Below, piece by piece: positions 24,957 through 37,150 of a stretch of 64,000 bases of DNA (positions are counted from its first letter, which is position 1; each line of letters starts with the position of its first letter). Source of the DNA: Adiantum capillus-veneris (Eukaryota; Streptophyta; Polypodiopsida; Polypodiales; Pteridaceae); contig CM043950.1 of NCBI GenBank assembly GCA_014529385.2, positions 80,676,343-80,740,342 on the forward strand. The letters run 5' to 3'. Under the pieces are notes generated by a model that saw only the letters and a program-made list of their open reading frames with translations, was not told the DNA's origin and ran no database searches. Both the position numbers and the translations under genes were made by a program.

Positions 24957-26023
24957 TCTCATCTTGAGCAGTGACTCATATCTTGCATGTTGAGCCAGTA
25001 GTGTCGGGCCGAATATGTCAGTGCTAATTGTGAAGAAGCCGGTGTAGAAAGCTTCTTCAAAGGTCTAGAGGTGATAGGATGACAAAAACATGATCCTTTG
25101 ATACAATGTCTGTATCACCTCCTTGGAAGGCTGACCAGACAAATCGTATGCACGTCTGTATGTATCTTGAAAGAAGAAGATACTGTCTATCGTCTGGCTT
25201 GGTTTGAACGTCTTAAAGACTGCCAAAAGTGTTTTGCAAATCTTTCTCATCATAATTCAAGCCTGGCAGCTTCGGGTAATTTAGCCAAGTAGGTTGGCTT
25301 CTTTGCAATTGCTCATGGGCCTTCCATGTCCGCATCCTTGGTAGAGGGAAGAAACTTAGGTTATCTCTGATGACTTTTGGTGCCTCTACCAGATGGATTA
25401 GATACTGTGGATACCTTGTGAGCCATGCCTTTCTCCACTTGGGTTGAGAGTCGACTATCAACTTTACCCCTTCAAGCTTGGAGATGTCTGCTTTGTACAG
25501 TGGCATTGTTGGCTCTTCTCTGATTCTTTTGCTGATTGTGGCAGCTTCGTACTTTAGCAGAGGATATGGGAGAGAGGGCTGTAGCCATTCATGCCGAAGG
25601 TTATTGGCATCTATCTTCTGGATAGTCATTGATTTAAAGACCCTCTGCTCCCATTCCAAGGCTTCTTTGGCCGTGTCTCTGATTTTTGCTTCTATGGCCT
25701 TTTGCAGCTTCTCTTCTTCTTCTTGTGTCAGATCTTGTGGCTCTTGAGAGGGTCCTACAAGGATTTCCTCTTGCATGGGGTGTGTCCACACGATCTGCCA
25801 CATTCTCTAAGTCTATTCCTTCCATGGCTGCTGGCCCTGTGCTTAACTGCTCTTCTATTTGCTGATAGCCTCTCAACTCGTCTATTTGCCTCTGAAATGT
25901 CTTCTTTTTTGCTTCATCTTGTTCTCCCATATTCACAAGTAGGTTGTTTAAATCATCATTTATCTTCTCCGCCTCCTCGAGCTTTCTCTTGATGGTTTCT
26001 AGCTCAATCTGCATTGCCTTATG
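24957..26023 (-). pseudogene. 3' (env-position) ORF of copy B, C-terminal portion
   Basis: Continues the ORF interrupted at 38142 by the 12-kb transposon. It begins with coiled coil (AMQIELETIKRKLEEAEKIN, 26.0 kb) and passes a frameshift near 25.80 kb. A Glu-rich helix follows (EEEEKLQKAIEAKIRDTAKE), then a hydrophobic/Trp-containing region (LRHEWLQPSLPYPLLKYEA, KWRKAWLTRYPQYLIHLVEA). After a stop at 25213 it still reads as protein (DDRQYLLLSRYIQTCIRF) to about 24957, close to the polypurine tract. No known domain recognised, and no obvious membrane segment or signal peptide, so there is no support for a true envelope. Confidence 0.55.
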
Positions 26024-26045
26024 GGGTGAAAGCATGTATAGGTGG
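26024..26045 (+). repeat. Left terminal inverted repeat of the 12-kb transposon
   Basis: 22 bp, GGGTGAAAGCATGTATAGGT plus GG; perfect inverted match to 38121-38142. Confidence 0.8.
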
Positions 26046-26221
26046 CCTGGACAGTAATGTCAAGGACATTTCTTTTTTGCGCTTAAAAGTGGGTGTTTTA
26101 AAAGTTCTTCAAATCTCAAAAAGAATATCACTCTCCTAAGGTACGTCAATTAAGTCTCCTAACGTACCACAATTAATGAGACTAAATGTAATTTACTGCT
26201 GAACGCTGGATTATTGTCCGC

Positions 26222-26418
26222 CTCTTCTTTCTCGCTACAACCTGTCTGAGATTTCTCTCTGCTTTGAGTTTTCTTTGTCTCTGAGGTCTCTCTTGGAGCT
26301 CTATCTAGCTCCTCTCTGTCTTCTTCTTTCCCGCTACAACCTGTCTGAGCTTTCTCTCTACTTTGAGTTTTCTTTGTCTCTGAGGTCTCTCTTCGAGCTC
26401 TATCTAGATCCTCGCTGT
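26222..26418. repeat. Two-copy ~99-bp tandem repeat, CT-rich
   Basis: CGCTACAACCTGTCTGAG occurs at 26233 and 26332 and the following ~80 bp match (TTTGAGTTTTCTTTGTCTCT, GAGCTCTATCTAG). It lies in the pyrimidine-rich leader (to about 26600) upstream of the transposase ATG. Confidence 0.8.
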
Positions 26419-26750
26419 CTCTCTCTCACAGAGCTCTTGCTGAGCTTTCTGTATCGCTCAGCCCCCTCTCTCTCTCTCTTTCTCTCTCTAAGCATGGCTC
26501 CTCTTGTGTCTGAGCTCGCACTCATCTCTCTCTCTCTCTCTCTCAACACTCTTTCTCTCTCTCTCACGAACTCTATCTCTATAGGTTCCTCTTCTACTTG
26601 ATGATTCTTGAGGTATGTAAACACTTATTATGATGTATTAGTAGCTTGCTAATTAGTGCAAGAAGTGCCATGTATTAATTAAAAGTATAGCCTGTAGTTA
26701 TGATTTGTATCGTATTTCTTGTAGAGCAATCCTTTGAAAGTACTACAACA

Positions 26751-29700
26751 ATGGAGCACAGTGAAGAACTATCTATCAGCTCATTGTCATTAAGTAGAGA
26801 AGCTCAACTTCAGTGCAGAAAATTAATGAGGGAATATTGGGCTGCTCAGAAACGAAAGCAACGTAAGGCAACGGTCAACTTTGTGACGGAAAGCAATATG
26901 GGGGGGATGGATGAAAGAAAGAAACGAAGGATATGTCAATGTATGGTGCAACACTTTGATACATTAACCGTGGGAATGGATGCAAGTGGTAGGAAGGAAA
27001 TCTTTGATGAACTTCTTCAACATCCTTGCTTCCTTACTATACAGAGTAAATCCAAAGAGTTGGAAGCAATTATGCTGAGAAACATCCGCAACACTTTGAA
27101 TCATGTGAAGGTCCCAAGATCTTCAGACAAGTTTTTTGTGAAGGAATCAGCAATGTTGATGTTGATGAATGGTGGAAGCAAGGAGCAAAACACTGACATG
27201 AGCATACCGCAAGCTACCAAGCTTATGGGGATCCACAAAAGAAACTTATATTCAGACAAACATCACTTAATAGTGTCAAGTGAATCCGATGGTTCGTTCC
27301 CTGCATCTGCATGTCATAGAGATAATGCATGGAGAACTCACATCACTCAAACTGTTAAAGACATAGTCTTTCAATTTTGGACGGCTGAGACGAGGGTGTC
27401 CCCCAACAAGAAAGATGTTTGCAGTAAGAGACTAGCTAGATGTTCATATGTGAAGCATCCAATCCACCTTCTTGAGGAGCCTCAGGTAATTGATATATAT
27501 TTTTTAGCACTTTTTATTGGTGCTACAACTCATCTTTCTGCTACAACATTATGTTTCAATACCACTTTTTATTGGTGCTACAACTCATTACTGCCACAAC
27601 ATTATGTTTCTATACTTATTTTTATTAGTGCTACAACTATTTTTGGTGTTTTGCACCACTTTCTAGTGGTGCTGCAACATTAAAAAGTGGTGAAACATTA
27701 CTATACTAGTCTCTAATTGTATTTGAACCACTTCTAAAATTTGATCAATAGTTCTAAATGTTTTTGAAGAACTTTTACTTGTGTTTCCACACCACTTTTT
27801 AGTGTGTTTGAACCAGTTTTTAATGTTTTGCAGTAGGTTTTAATGTTTAAGAAACAGCTTTTACTAGAAATGCACCAACGCTGCACCTTAAACCCTACAA
27901 AGTGGTGTTTACCCACTAAAAAGTCTTGTTTACCCAATGCTAACAGACGTGTTTTACAAACTCGTAGGGGTGTTACATGTGCAAACATTTTTGGTGGTGT
28001 AGCTCACTTTTTCCAAGTGATGTAGCAGCTTTTAGTCATGGTGCAGCAATTATAGTAGTGCCATAGATTTTTTACTGCTGCTGCACGAATGGTTCCCACC
28101 ACCTTATGATGGTAACCAAAACCATATTAGTGGAGTTTGAACACATTTTGTTAGTAAACACCTACAAGTGCTGTCACACCACAATAAAGCGGTGCACACA
28201 ACACTTACACGTATAAAAACCACTTTCACGTGGTGTCTGACCGCATCAAGTGGTGAGAAGCCACTTTCATGTGCTAAGTCACTACGTCAGTCCATCACTC
28301 CATGCAAGTGGTGAGGCACCACTCCCAAGTGGTTGACACCACTTTCAAGTAGTAACTAAAACCTTGTCACTGCAATCAAGCGGAAAGTTCCCACTTTCAA
28401 GTGGCCAGACACTGCATTCAAGTGACTAGAAAATGCATTAAAGTGGTGACTGCCCACTTTGAACTAGTTTCTCACCACTCTCAAGTGGTCATCAAGTGGT
28501 GAGACACCACTTTCATGTGCAAAGTCACTACGTTAGTCATCACTCCATGCAAGTGGTGAAACACCACTCCCAAGTGGTGAGACACCACTTTCAAGTGGCC
28601 AAACACCGCATTCCAATGACCAGAATCCATGTTCAAGTGGTGACTTCCGACTTTGAACTAGCTGCTCACCATTCTCAAGTGATCATCAAGTGGTGAGATA
28701 CCACTTTCAAGTGGTAGCTTAAACCTTGTCACTGCAATCAAGCGGCAAGCTCTCGCTTTCAAGTGGCCAGACATCGCATTCAAGTGACCAGAATCAGCGT
28801 TCAAGTGGTGACTGCCCACTTTGAAGTAGTTGCTCACTAATTTCAAGTAGTCGTCAAGTGGTGAGACACCACTTTCATGTGCTAAGTCACTATGTCAGTC
28901 ATCACTCCATGCAAGTGATGAGGCACCACTCCCAAGTGGCGAGACACCACTTTCAAGTGGTAGCTAAAACCTTGTCACTACAATCAAGCGGCAAGTTCCC
29001 GCTTTCAAGTGGGGAGAAACCGCATTCAAGTGACCAGAATCTGCGTTCAAGTGGTGACTACCCACTTTGAGCTAGTTGCTCACCACTCTCAAAATGTCAT
29101 CAAGCACTTCACAAGAGCTCCTCCACTTCCAAGTTGTGTTGGACCACTATCTAATTCTGATGCTGGTCTGTCACCTAGTATTTTATCCCTCCCAACTACT
29201 TTTTAAGTGCTAGATTTTAATTTGTGACTCGCCACTTTGAACTAGTCGCTCACCACTCTATAGTGGTCATCAAACACTTTTCACAAGATCTCCTCCACTT
29301 TCAAGTTGTGTTGGACTACTATCTAGTGCTAATGCTGGTCTGTCGCCTAGTATTTTGTCCCTCCCAGCTACTTTTTAAGTGCTAGTTCTGAACTTCCCCA
29401 GAACTTTCATGTCCTTACTCACCAATTTTTAATTGTTGCCAACCATATTCAAGGAGTGCACACCATTTTTTATTGGTGGTTCCTCATCGTCAAGTGGTTT
29501 GAATTCAATTTTAAGTCGTGCCAAACCACTTTTTAGTTACGTTGAATGCGGTTTCTCACCACTATTAAGTTTTCCTCACACAACCTCTTAATATTCTACC
29601 TTTTTGTATGGTTACTAGTTTCTACACTAATTTGTATTTGTGGTGCATTATTTTCACAGGTAAAACAATACTACTGAATGTATCATTACTAGTTTTTAGT

Positions 29701-31693
29701 GGTGCACACCAATTTTTAGTGATATAGAATCCCTTTAATGTTTTGAAACAATTTAACCAGTTTTGAATGCTAAGTTTATTTTTAACATTTGTATACATGT
29801 ATATTGCAGGTGGGGCTTTATTTAAGATTCAAGACAAAGTATGCAGATATTCAGATTTTTCAACGTTGCTTCGAGTCTATGAAACCGTTCTTTGTTCGAA
29901 AATTGAGGGATCGCTACACCTGTTGTTGTATTGTGCATGTACAAATGATTTTCCTTAAAGATGCAGTAAATCACATGTGGACTTGAAGTTTTGATCTTCA
30001 TGGTTCTTGCTGCATGTGCAGCTGCCCTATATGCCTTCATCATGATGAAGTTTTCAACCATGGATGTGTCGCATACAAAAATGTAAGTATGAGTACCACT
30101 TCACTGTTGGAGTCTATACTCTGCCCTATACTTGCAAAACATAGTTTCCATAGCTACCAATGCTTAATGGGAACATGCAATGCATGCGGTGTAGGTAATA
30201 TTCAGATCTGTCCAAGAGAATAAGTTGAGCAGAGTAAGCAAGTATCTGTGAAGTTTTTTGAAAATATAGTGGGTGCTACTGGATTAAACAATGAAGCTAG
30301 AAAGAGCACTGTGAAAGACATTGTCCACAAGAAAATGCTACCTAGAGAACTTTTGCGAGTGTACCAAGACCACTTGAAGAAGTATGTCACTCAAAATTTT
30401 ATATCTAGGTGGCAAGCACAATAGTTCAAGGACTGCATTTCTTTGTTTCCAAATGATGTGGATGTCTCTGTCGTTGAATTTGCAAAGAACTACTCCTTCA
30501 AGGAACAAAATGAGATCGAGTCAATGCATTGGTACACTAAGCAGGTCACTATCTTTGTCCTGATTACTTATTTCCGCATCGCATCAGGTGCAATAAACAA
30601 GACCATGCACTTTTTTGTCTCAGATGATAAACAACATGACACCTTATTTGTGCAGCATGCTTTTCTCTTACATGCTCAATGGTTGAGAGATCAAGGGATA
30701 AGCTTTAAAAAACATTGGGTTTGGTCAGATGGCGCAGCTTCACAATTTAGAGCAAAGCGACCGTTTTACTTTGTTGCTAGATATTGGAGCCTTACTGGCA
30801 TGGAAATGAATTGGATTTTTTTTTTCTTGGGACATGGAAAGGGGGAACATGATGGGGCTGGGACTGTCATTAAAAGGGCTCTAACTCATGAGAAATTGAA
30901 GCAAAATAGCGTGCGGTTGATTTTTGCAGTTGAAGTTGTCTCTTTTTTTATAATGCATCTCAATACTTGAGCAACTGCTATGTATGACAAGCAAAAGAGG
31001 GAGGTCAGTAGGGTGTTCTGGGAGGTCAAGCTAGGCGATGTTTAGCGATCCCATTAATGGAACTGCAAACCATTGAAGGGCTCAAGAGCAATGCATTGTG
31101 TGAATGGGTATTCTGAGAACAACACTTGTGCATTGCGATCAACACGGTTTTCATGCTTTTGTTCTCCTTGCAGGCTTGGCCATTGGAGAAGGTGTATGAA
31201 CAGATCACATGTGGAGACGTGGAAATATCACACTTTGGAGCCACTTGCTAATGATTCCCAGTCATACGGAGACTCAGACGATGAGGAGTTCCATGGTGCC
31301 ACTTATGCAGGTCATTATGACTCCTTAAGCGATGCTCTCACACCTGGAGACAATTTCGTTGTCACTTCTGAAGAGAATAATGAGGAGGCTGTTGACTTCT
31401 ACATTTTGAAGTGTGTAGTAGCTAAGGGCCTAACAACTAATGAGCAAATTGATGCATGGGACAACAAGATAGAGAAGCATACTTATATGGTCATGGGCCA
31501 TTGGTATAAATCCCTACAAGCAAACTTGTATGAGCTGTGGGATAACAAGCCAGTAAATTTCATATATTCCCACTTGATAAGGGCAATAAAGTTCCCTATG
31601 GAGCCTGTAGTGCTCGATGGCATAGGAGAAGTGTTCGAACTTTCCAATGAAAACCATGAGGCAATATACAATAGCATGCCCTTTGAATTGTAA
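26751..31693 (+). pseudogene. Transposase-like gene of the 12-kb element, one long intron, stop-interrupted
   Basis: Exon 1 (26751-27485, 245 codons) starts MEHSEELSISS, is Lys/Arg-rich (AAQKRKQRKA, DERKKRRICQC) and ends at a GTAATT donor. A TTGCAG acceptor at 29809 restores the same phase (VGLYLRFKTKY). The rest stays in one frame to 31693 but is cut by stops near 29985, 30222, 30422, 30969 and two around 31.04 kb. It contains a Cys-rich block (YTCCCIVHVQM; CLMGTCNACG) and VWSDGAASQFRAKRPFYF then FLGHGKGEHDGAGTVIKRAL, with regularly placed Asp/Glu. FCSPC and HVETW follow. This Cys-rich plus WSDG/GHGKG-DG layout is typical of a group of plant and animal transposon-derived proteins that I cannot name exactly. 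Transposase is an inference from motifs and its place inside terminal inverted repeats. Confidence 0.6.
27500..29760. repeat. Swarm of CCACTT...AAGTGG palindromes inside the transposase intron
   Basis: The intron 27486-29809 consists largely of short units built on ACCACTT(T/C)AAGTGGT. Denser in 28.2-29.1 kb, where a longer block starting GTGGTGAGA-x-(A/G)CCACTTTCATGTG recurs at about 28252, 28496 and 28858. A separate ~170-bp duplication (CCTCCACTT, GTGTTGGAC, GCTGGTCTGTC) lies at about 29.10 and 29.27 kb. Confidence 0.85.
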
Positions 31694-31779
31694 ATCAAAT
31701 CTGATTTTATATCATCTAGTGAAAGATTGAACAAGATGGAATTGGTGTAAATACGATGGAATTGACATGTTGGTTTTTA

Positions 31780-32050
31780 AGAATGCTTCACCACTCCCCC
31801 CTCCCCCCCCAAACATCACCACTAAAAAGTGTTGCAGTTCCAGAAAAACTCAATAAAAATTTACCACTTTTTAGTGATGCTAAAGTGGTTTAGCACCACT
31901 AAAAAATTGGTTAAGAATGCTTCACCACTCCCCCCGAACATCACCATTAAATGGTGTTGCAGTTCCAGAAAAACTATTGCAATAACACAATAAAAATTTA
32001 ACAACGTTTTAGGGGTTTAGAACCACTAAAAAATGGTTCTGAGACATTCA
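31780..32050. repeat. Palindrome units between transposase and FCP1-like gene
   Basis: CACCACTAAAAAGTG-type units, with a ~130-bp near-duplicate (GAATGCTTCACCACTCCCCC at about 31779 and 31915). This is the convergent 3' spacer of the plus and minus genes. Confidence 0.75.
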
Positions 32051-32129
32051 AAAGTGTAGAGACATGTATAGTGCAGAGACATGTAAAGTGCCAGAACTTT
32101 TGTATATTACAAAAAGTATATTACAACAA

Positions 32130-33044
32130 TTATCCAGAAATGTCTCCATTTATAACAAAGTGCTCAAAGACTAGACTCGAAAGTTTATCTTTGGGATTGA
32201 TGATGGGGTTTGCCTTTGTATACTCCAGGGAATTGGGGGTTAGTGCCCATATGCACAGCCATGGCAACAATGTGCGCGTGAGGTAATCAGGGTCTTGGTT
32301 TTTATCAAGAGGATCAAAGGTGGGTGGACATATACACTTGTCCCAGACATTGCGCATATTTTTATATCCGGAGTCATCTACCAGCAATGTCCGAGAGAAG
32401 TCATATTATGGAAACTTGTTCCAGACATGGTAAAGGGGCTTGAAAGACGCAGTTTCACCTGCAAGGTCTCTTGGAGCTCCAGCAATCTCTTCAAAATACG
32501 ACCACTTCTCACATTGCCAGTTTGAGAAGGGATCCCTAAAGTAATAAGTCCTATGTTCCCATATGTCTGGCAAACATGTACTAAGGATTAGCTCAATGTT
32601 AGTAGCAGCACAAGTGCTCCAAATCATTGCATCTGCTATTTGCCTCAAATCCCAAACAAATTGCTCAACATCTCTACGGTAGTAGATCCACAACTTCTCG
32701 TCCACTCTTTTTAGTTTAACTATGTTGGAAGCTGGACGTGGAGGGTGTTTAAGTTGTCCAGTCTTTGGATCACGTTTGTTTACATCTCGCTTCACGACTA
32801 CTCCATTGAGATCAAGGATGATGAGCTTTTTGATCTTGCAAAAATTCAAAACAAGATATCCCCATCCAAGGCAGTTTGGCAAAATCTCCTCAATTTTGGG
32901 GAAAACTGCTGGTTCGTGGTCTTCCTCTAGTTTATCTGGTGTTACATCTGCATCCTGCTCTGCATCCTGCTTAGCTGCTATGTCTTCAATCTTCTCATCT
33001 GGTTCTTGAACATCTCCAATCCAGCTAAGTTCTGCCATAGACAA
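32130..33044 (-). pseudogene. FCP1/NIF-like HAD phosphatase ORF carried by the 12-kb transposon
   Basis: About 305 codons on the minus strand with one in-frame TAA (32406-32408). The N-terminus is acidic (EEDHEPAVFPKIEEILP). The catalytic region follows: KKLIILDLNGVVVKRD (HAD motif I, D-x-N in place of D-x-D), LWIYYRRDVEQFVWDLRQIA, IWSTCAATN (motif II W-S/T), KPLYHVWNKFP and RTLLVDDSGYKNMRNVWDKC (motif III/IV DDS). This order is that of NLI-interacting-factor/FCP1-like domains. I recall DxNG at motif I from plant FCP1-like members, so the Asn may not be a new mutation. Such enzymes dephosphorylate proteins, but activity here is not implied. It lies inside the element, so it is either captured host sequence or a standard element gene. 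Confidence 0.75.
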
Positions 33045-33406
33045 GTACCATGCCTTAAAAACCTCAATCAGACTGACATATTAACCTTTTCAAAATACAC
33101 TTGAAAAGTATACCTTCCAGGCTATTGATTTCCATTTTGTTAATTTCCTGGACTTCTATGGCAACAACAGTCCACTTGGCAGGAGATACTGGAGAAAAAT
33201 AAGCTCTACTTAAAGATGCTCATGATGATGTCGGAAAGAACAATACGAGTACAATAAATAGACAGTCAATGAACAATTTGAGTACAATAAATAGACAATC
33301 AATGAGCAATAAACAACTAGTGAACGAAAAATAAAGCCGTCGTTTCATTATCATCAAAATGAGGGTACAAAGACCAAATTACAAAGAGTCTTCAAAGCAC
33401 AAAAGG

Positions 33407-36400
33407 TTAATAGGGGCTACAGAAGTTTCTTGCGGGACTTTGGTTTGGGAGGTAAATAAGGTTGGGTGCTTGGAGGTTAGTCTTTTTCTGAGCAGATGAA
33501 GGCTCCTTGGATTCTTTAACTCCTGGAGTAGACTCTGGAGGCTCCGATGCAACCTTGGCTTTTTTCTTTGGTGTGGCGCGCTCTTCAGTGTTGCTCCTCT
33601 TTTTCCTACCCCCCAAAATCTCTGCACAAACATCTGAAATATAAAGATCCGTGTCCTTATCAGACAAGTTCACTGTTGTATCCTTTTCAATTGGCTTCTC
33701 AGATGATTTTTCAGCGTCCTCTACGTCCTTGTTCATTGCAGGTTTTGGCTTCAGAGGCATCTTGGCTGACTCCTTGGATGCGTCACCTTGAGCTCCCACT
33801 ACATCTGCTCTTTTTTCAGCCCTTTTTTCTGCCTTTTGTTGGTCCGGAGTATCTTCACCTGCTTGTTTCTGGGATGCATTCTTATCCCCGCACCCACCAC
33901 ACATGCTATCAATATTGGGCTTGCATGATGATTCAGCTTGGGAGTGTGCTACATAAAAGACAATGTAATAATACTCAATATTAAGTTATGTGAACATTCA
34001 AAGAGAAGAATGTTCCACAGAATATTACCAATTCCATCAACAGGAGATCCAAAGATGCCTTCCATTGGATCTTTCTCTGCAATTACATGGAGAAAAAAAC
34101 AAAATGGTCAAGAAATGAATCTACAATCAGCTTTATATCATAAGGTATAAAAACATCGATTACCTGTACCAACATGCTCATCCATGTTTGCCTCTCCAGG
34201 TGCCAGCAGCTTCAAAGCATCTTTTAATGGTTCCTCACATCCATGAAATAGACACTGGCCGGCAGACTTACAGGCAATTACAAAACAAAGTGGGTGATAT
34301 GGATGCTGACACCGGAGCATGTAGACACCGGTAACAACAATCTGCATCATAAACATCCCACAAGCAACACAATCACCTAACTGCACACAGCTATTGTCCG
34401 ATCCCAAATGAACAGGCGGCCTGGCAGGAAGAATAGGCATTCTTGACTTGAACAAATTAATAATCGTTTCCACAAATCGAAGATACCCTGTCGCCACTTC
34501 TACTTCCCATAACAAAGTGTCATGCTGACCCTATAAAAAAATAGCACTGCATACTTTATAAAATAGTATAAGTGTTTGTACATTACTTTCAAGAGTCTTC
34601 ATCACTTTATGTGATACCACTTAAGAGTGTTATATAAACACATTTAAGTGGTCTTTTACCATATGAAATGGTCTCTAACCATTTTTTTCTAATTAGAGTT
34701 TAACCACTTTTAAGTAATATCAACTACTACTAGGTGAATCAATCAAGCTTACATACCTGTAACTGTGCTGCCTCTTCACCTAGGTTATCGAGATTGTGCA
34801 CTTCAATATCAAGTCCCATGTCTTTGAGAGCCTCCTTTCTGATTTGAATCGAGGTCTCAAGCTTTGCCATTGCTTCCTCGTTTGGTAAAAGCCCAGCCTT
34901 ATGCAACTTGGGTTCCTCCATATCCTTGTTCAGTCTCTCTATGATCTTGGTGGCTCCTTGCATCAAACTAACCTGCCCATCTCTCTTTGTCTTTGATTGA
35001 TCTAAAGTAATTTTTATTGATTCGAGACATTGTTGCTTCTCTTTTAACTTTTCAGCAGCATTAGCCTTCATGTTAGAAATAGCTGCTACATCAGCCATTG
35101 ACGCAGAAAATGTAGTCGAGAAAACATTTGACATTCCAAATGTTCCCATCAATCCAAAGGCCCGCTTCTTTAGAAATTTCTCCTTAGCCTGCCCTGAAAA
35201 TTGATGTCCACCTGAGTATGTCTGCCAGTCAAAGCCTGTGCCAGTACTATCAGTGTAATTAGGCATATTTTTTGCATTAAATTTCCACTCGCTTCCAAGA
35301 CATGGACCGTTTGTAGACCTCCATTTCTCCAATTTCCTATTTAAAGTTTTCTATTGGCGTAACCTTTTCAACATACATAGCCCATGCAACTAAACCTTCA
35401 AAATCTTCAGCGCCCTTGCACTTCTGCCACGTAAATCCATGTGCAAAATGCACGCCTACCTCGTTGTTTTGGGGAGCTCCCTGATATACTTTGTGGTATA
35501 GCAGGAGACATTCTTCATACATTTCAGGCCTCAGCCCCTTTAAATGAATCTTCTCCTTTTGGTGGCGCTTGTAAATCCATACCTTAAGCCACTCCTCATC
35601 TCAGAAATCATCATCACATAGGAGCTTCGGATCTTGGCCAACCAATCATAGCCCATATTCGGTATGAAAATCTTCCTTGGTGAAGCAAAATTTTGTTTCA
35701 ATGGGTAAGGCCACTCGTGGTATTGTCCACCTCCCTGTAAAAACATATATGAATGCATGTTAGTATGTAATGAGCTATAATTAAACTTGTTTTATCAATA
35801 ATAAGAAGTGGTTGAAATGATTTCTGCACCATTCTCAGTGGTACTGCAAAATTTTTAAGTGGTGGTGTACCACTAAATGGTTCTCAACCACTTAAAACTG
35901 GTTAGGTAACACTAAAAATTCCTGCTACACCACCATTTGCTGGTGATACATCACCTTTTGGTGTTTCTTCACCACTTTAAAGTGGTGCTCCAGGACATAA
36001 AAGTGGGTTGATGAACCACTGTTTAGTTGTGCTACTCTGATGTGAATTGTTGTACACAACTTAAAACTGGTGCTACACTCCTAAAAAGTGGTGCTACACC
36101 AATAGAATGTGGTATCTCCTTGTAAAGCTTCATCACTTAAAAGCACTTAACCACCGCTTTTATCAAAGATACAGAACTAAACATTATTGCACTTTTGTAA
36201 AGCATCACTAAAAAAGTGATTCTAAAGCACTGAAAGTGGTTGACCATCACGCACCACCACTTAAATGTGATTTGAACCACAAAAAGTGGTGAACACCACT
36301 TTATTGGTGTTTACCACTTTATACCAAACAACGTTCAAGTTAAGAAGCACCACTTTTCAGTGGTTCTACACACTTTTAAGGTACCTAATTACGTTTTAGT

Positions 36401-37150
36401 TAAGAAGCACCACTTTATAGTTGTGTTCACCACTTTATAGTGATGTTGACCACTTTATAGTGGTCTTCACCACTATAAAGTGGTGCTTCTTAACTAGAAT
36501 GTTATTCGGTACCTTAAAAGTGTGTAGAAAAGTGGTGCACCATCGTGATGCTTCGCTTCAAAGTGATGCTTCACCACAAAATAGTTAGTGTTTTCCACTA
36601 GAAAGTGATGCACCCATTGTATCGCCAGTTTTTACTAGAGCCTTACCTCTTTTTAGTGCTGCCCAGCACTTTAAAGTGGTCCAGTATCACTTTTAAGAGA
36701 TGGTGCACCATATCAGCATAACTATGTAGTGATGCAACCATGGTTTTTGCCCAACTTTAAAGGGTGCTACACGTGCACCACTTCAACACAGCCTATCAGT
36801 GGTGCTGTACCCATAAAAAGTGGGGTTCACCCACTTGATATTTACTAGTGGTGTGCACACTACTTTTTCCTACTAAAGCAACACTTTAATTGAATCCATG
36901 GGGGAAATACCTGCATCTAACCTGCTGAACATTTTGCTTCTTAGGTGTACCCTTGGGGGACTTGGAAGTTCTTTTTGTAGAATGCATGTGCAAAAGATTC
37001 AGAAATTTTACAAGACATAAAACCAATTTTAAAAATGCATGCATGATGCATCTAACCTGTTTTGATAGGTGACTCCTGCGTAGAGCTCTTTCCCTTCCTA
37101 GGGGTACCCTTGTCAGAGTCTAAAGGTCCTTTTGTAGCCTGGTTCTTCAT
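33407..37150 (-). CDS. Spliced coiled-coil/RING-like/Lys-rich gene of the 12-kb transposon, frameshifted
   Basis: Minus-strand exons inferred from GT-AG sites with matching phases: 37057-37150 (MKNQATKGPLDS, basic), about 36922-36980, 34757-35734, 34164-34530, 34029-34076 (16 codons) and 33407-33948. The big exon holds GGGQYHEWPYPLKQNF, later a coiled coil (35.05-34.78 kb). Exon 34164-34530 has a RING-like Cys/His pattern: CVACGM, LRCQHPYHPLC, then C-x3-GC. The last exon is Lys/Glu-rich with CGGCGD and a nuclear-localisation-like KKKAKV. The last three junctions join perfectly (Q|GQHD, VGT|EKD, DGI|AHS). The big exon carries two frameshifts (near 35.58 and 35.33 kb), so the copy is probably dead. 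Function unknown; perhaps a DNA-binding accessory protein of the transposon. Confidence 0.55.
35790..36890. repeat. Palindrome swarm in the large intron of the accessory gene
   Basis: Dozens of ACCACTTTTAAGTGGT-type units, including nested CACTTTATAGTGGTG repeats at 36.40-36.48 kb and long inverted segments (TAACTAGAATG... versus ACGTTTTAGTTAAGAAGCACC). Same motif as in the transposase intron 8 kb away; also a few units in the small intron 34531-34756. Confidence 0.85.

Noticed and set aside
26275-26601. Plus-strand frame rich in Leu-Ser (LSLSLS)
   Set aside because: Produced by CT-rich low-complexity leader DNA and a tandem duplication.
28496-29206. Plus-strand frames with HHSQVVRHHFQV-like repeats
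   Set aside because: They translate the CCACTT/AAGTGG repeat swarm within an intron; no independent coding evidence.
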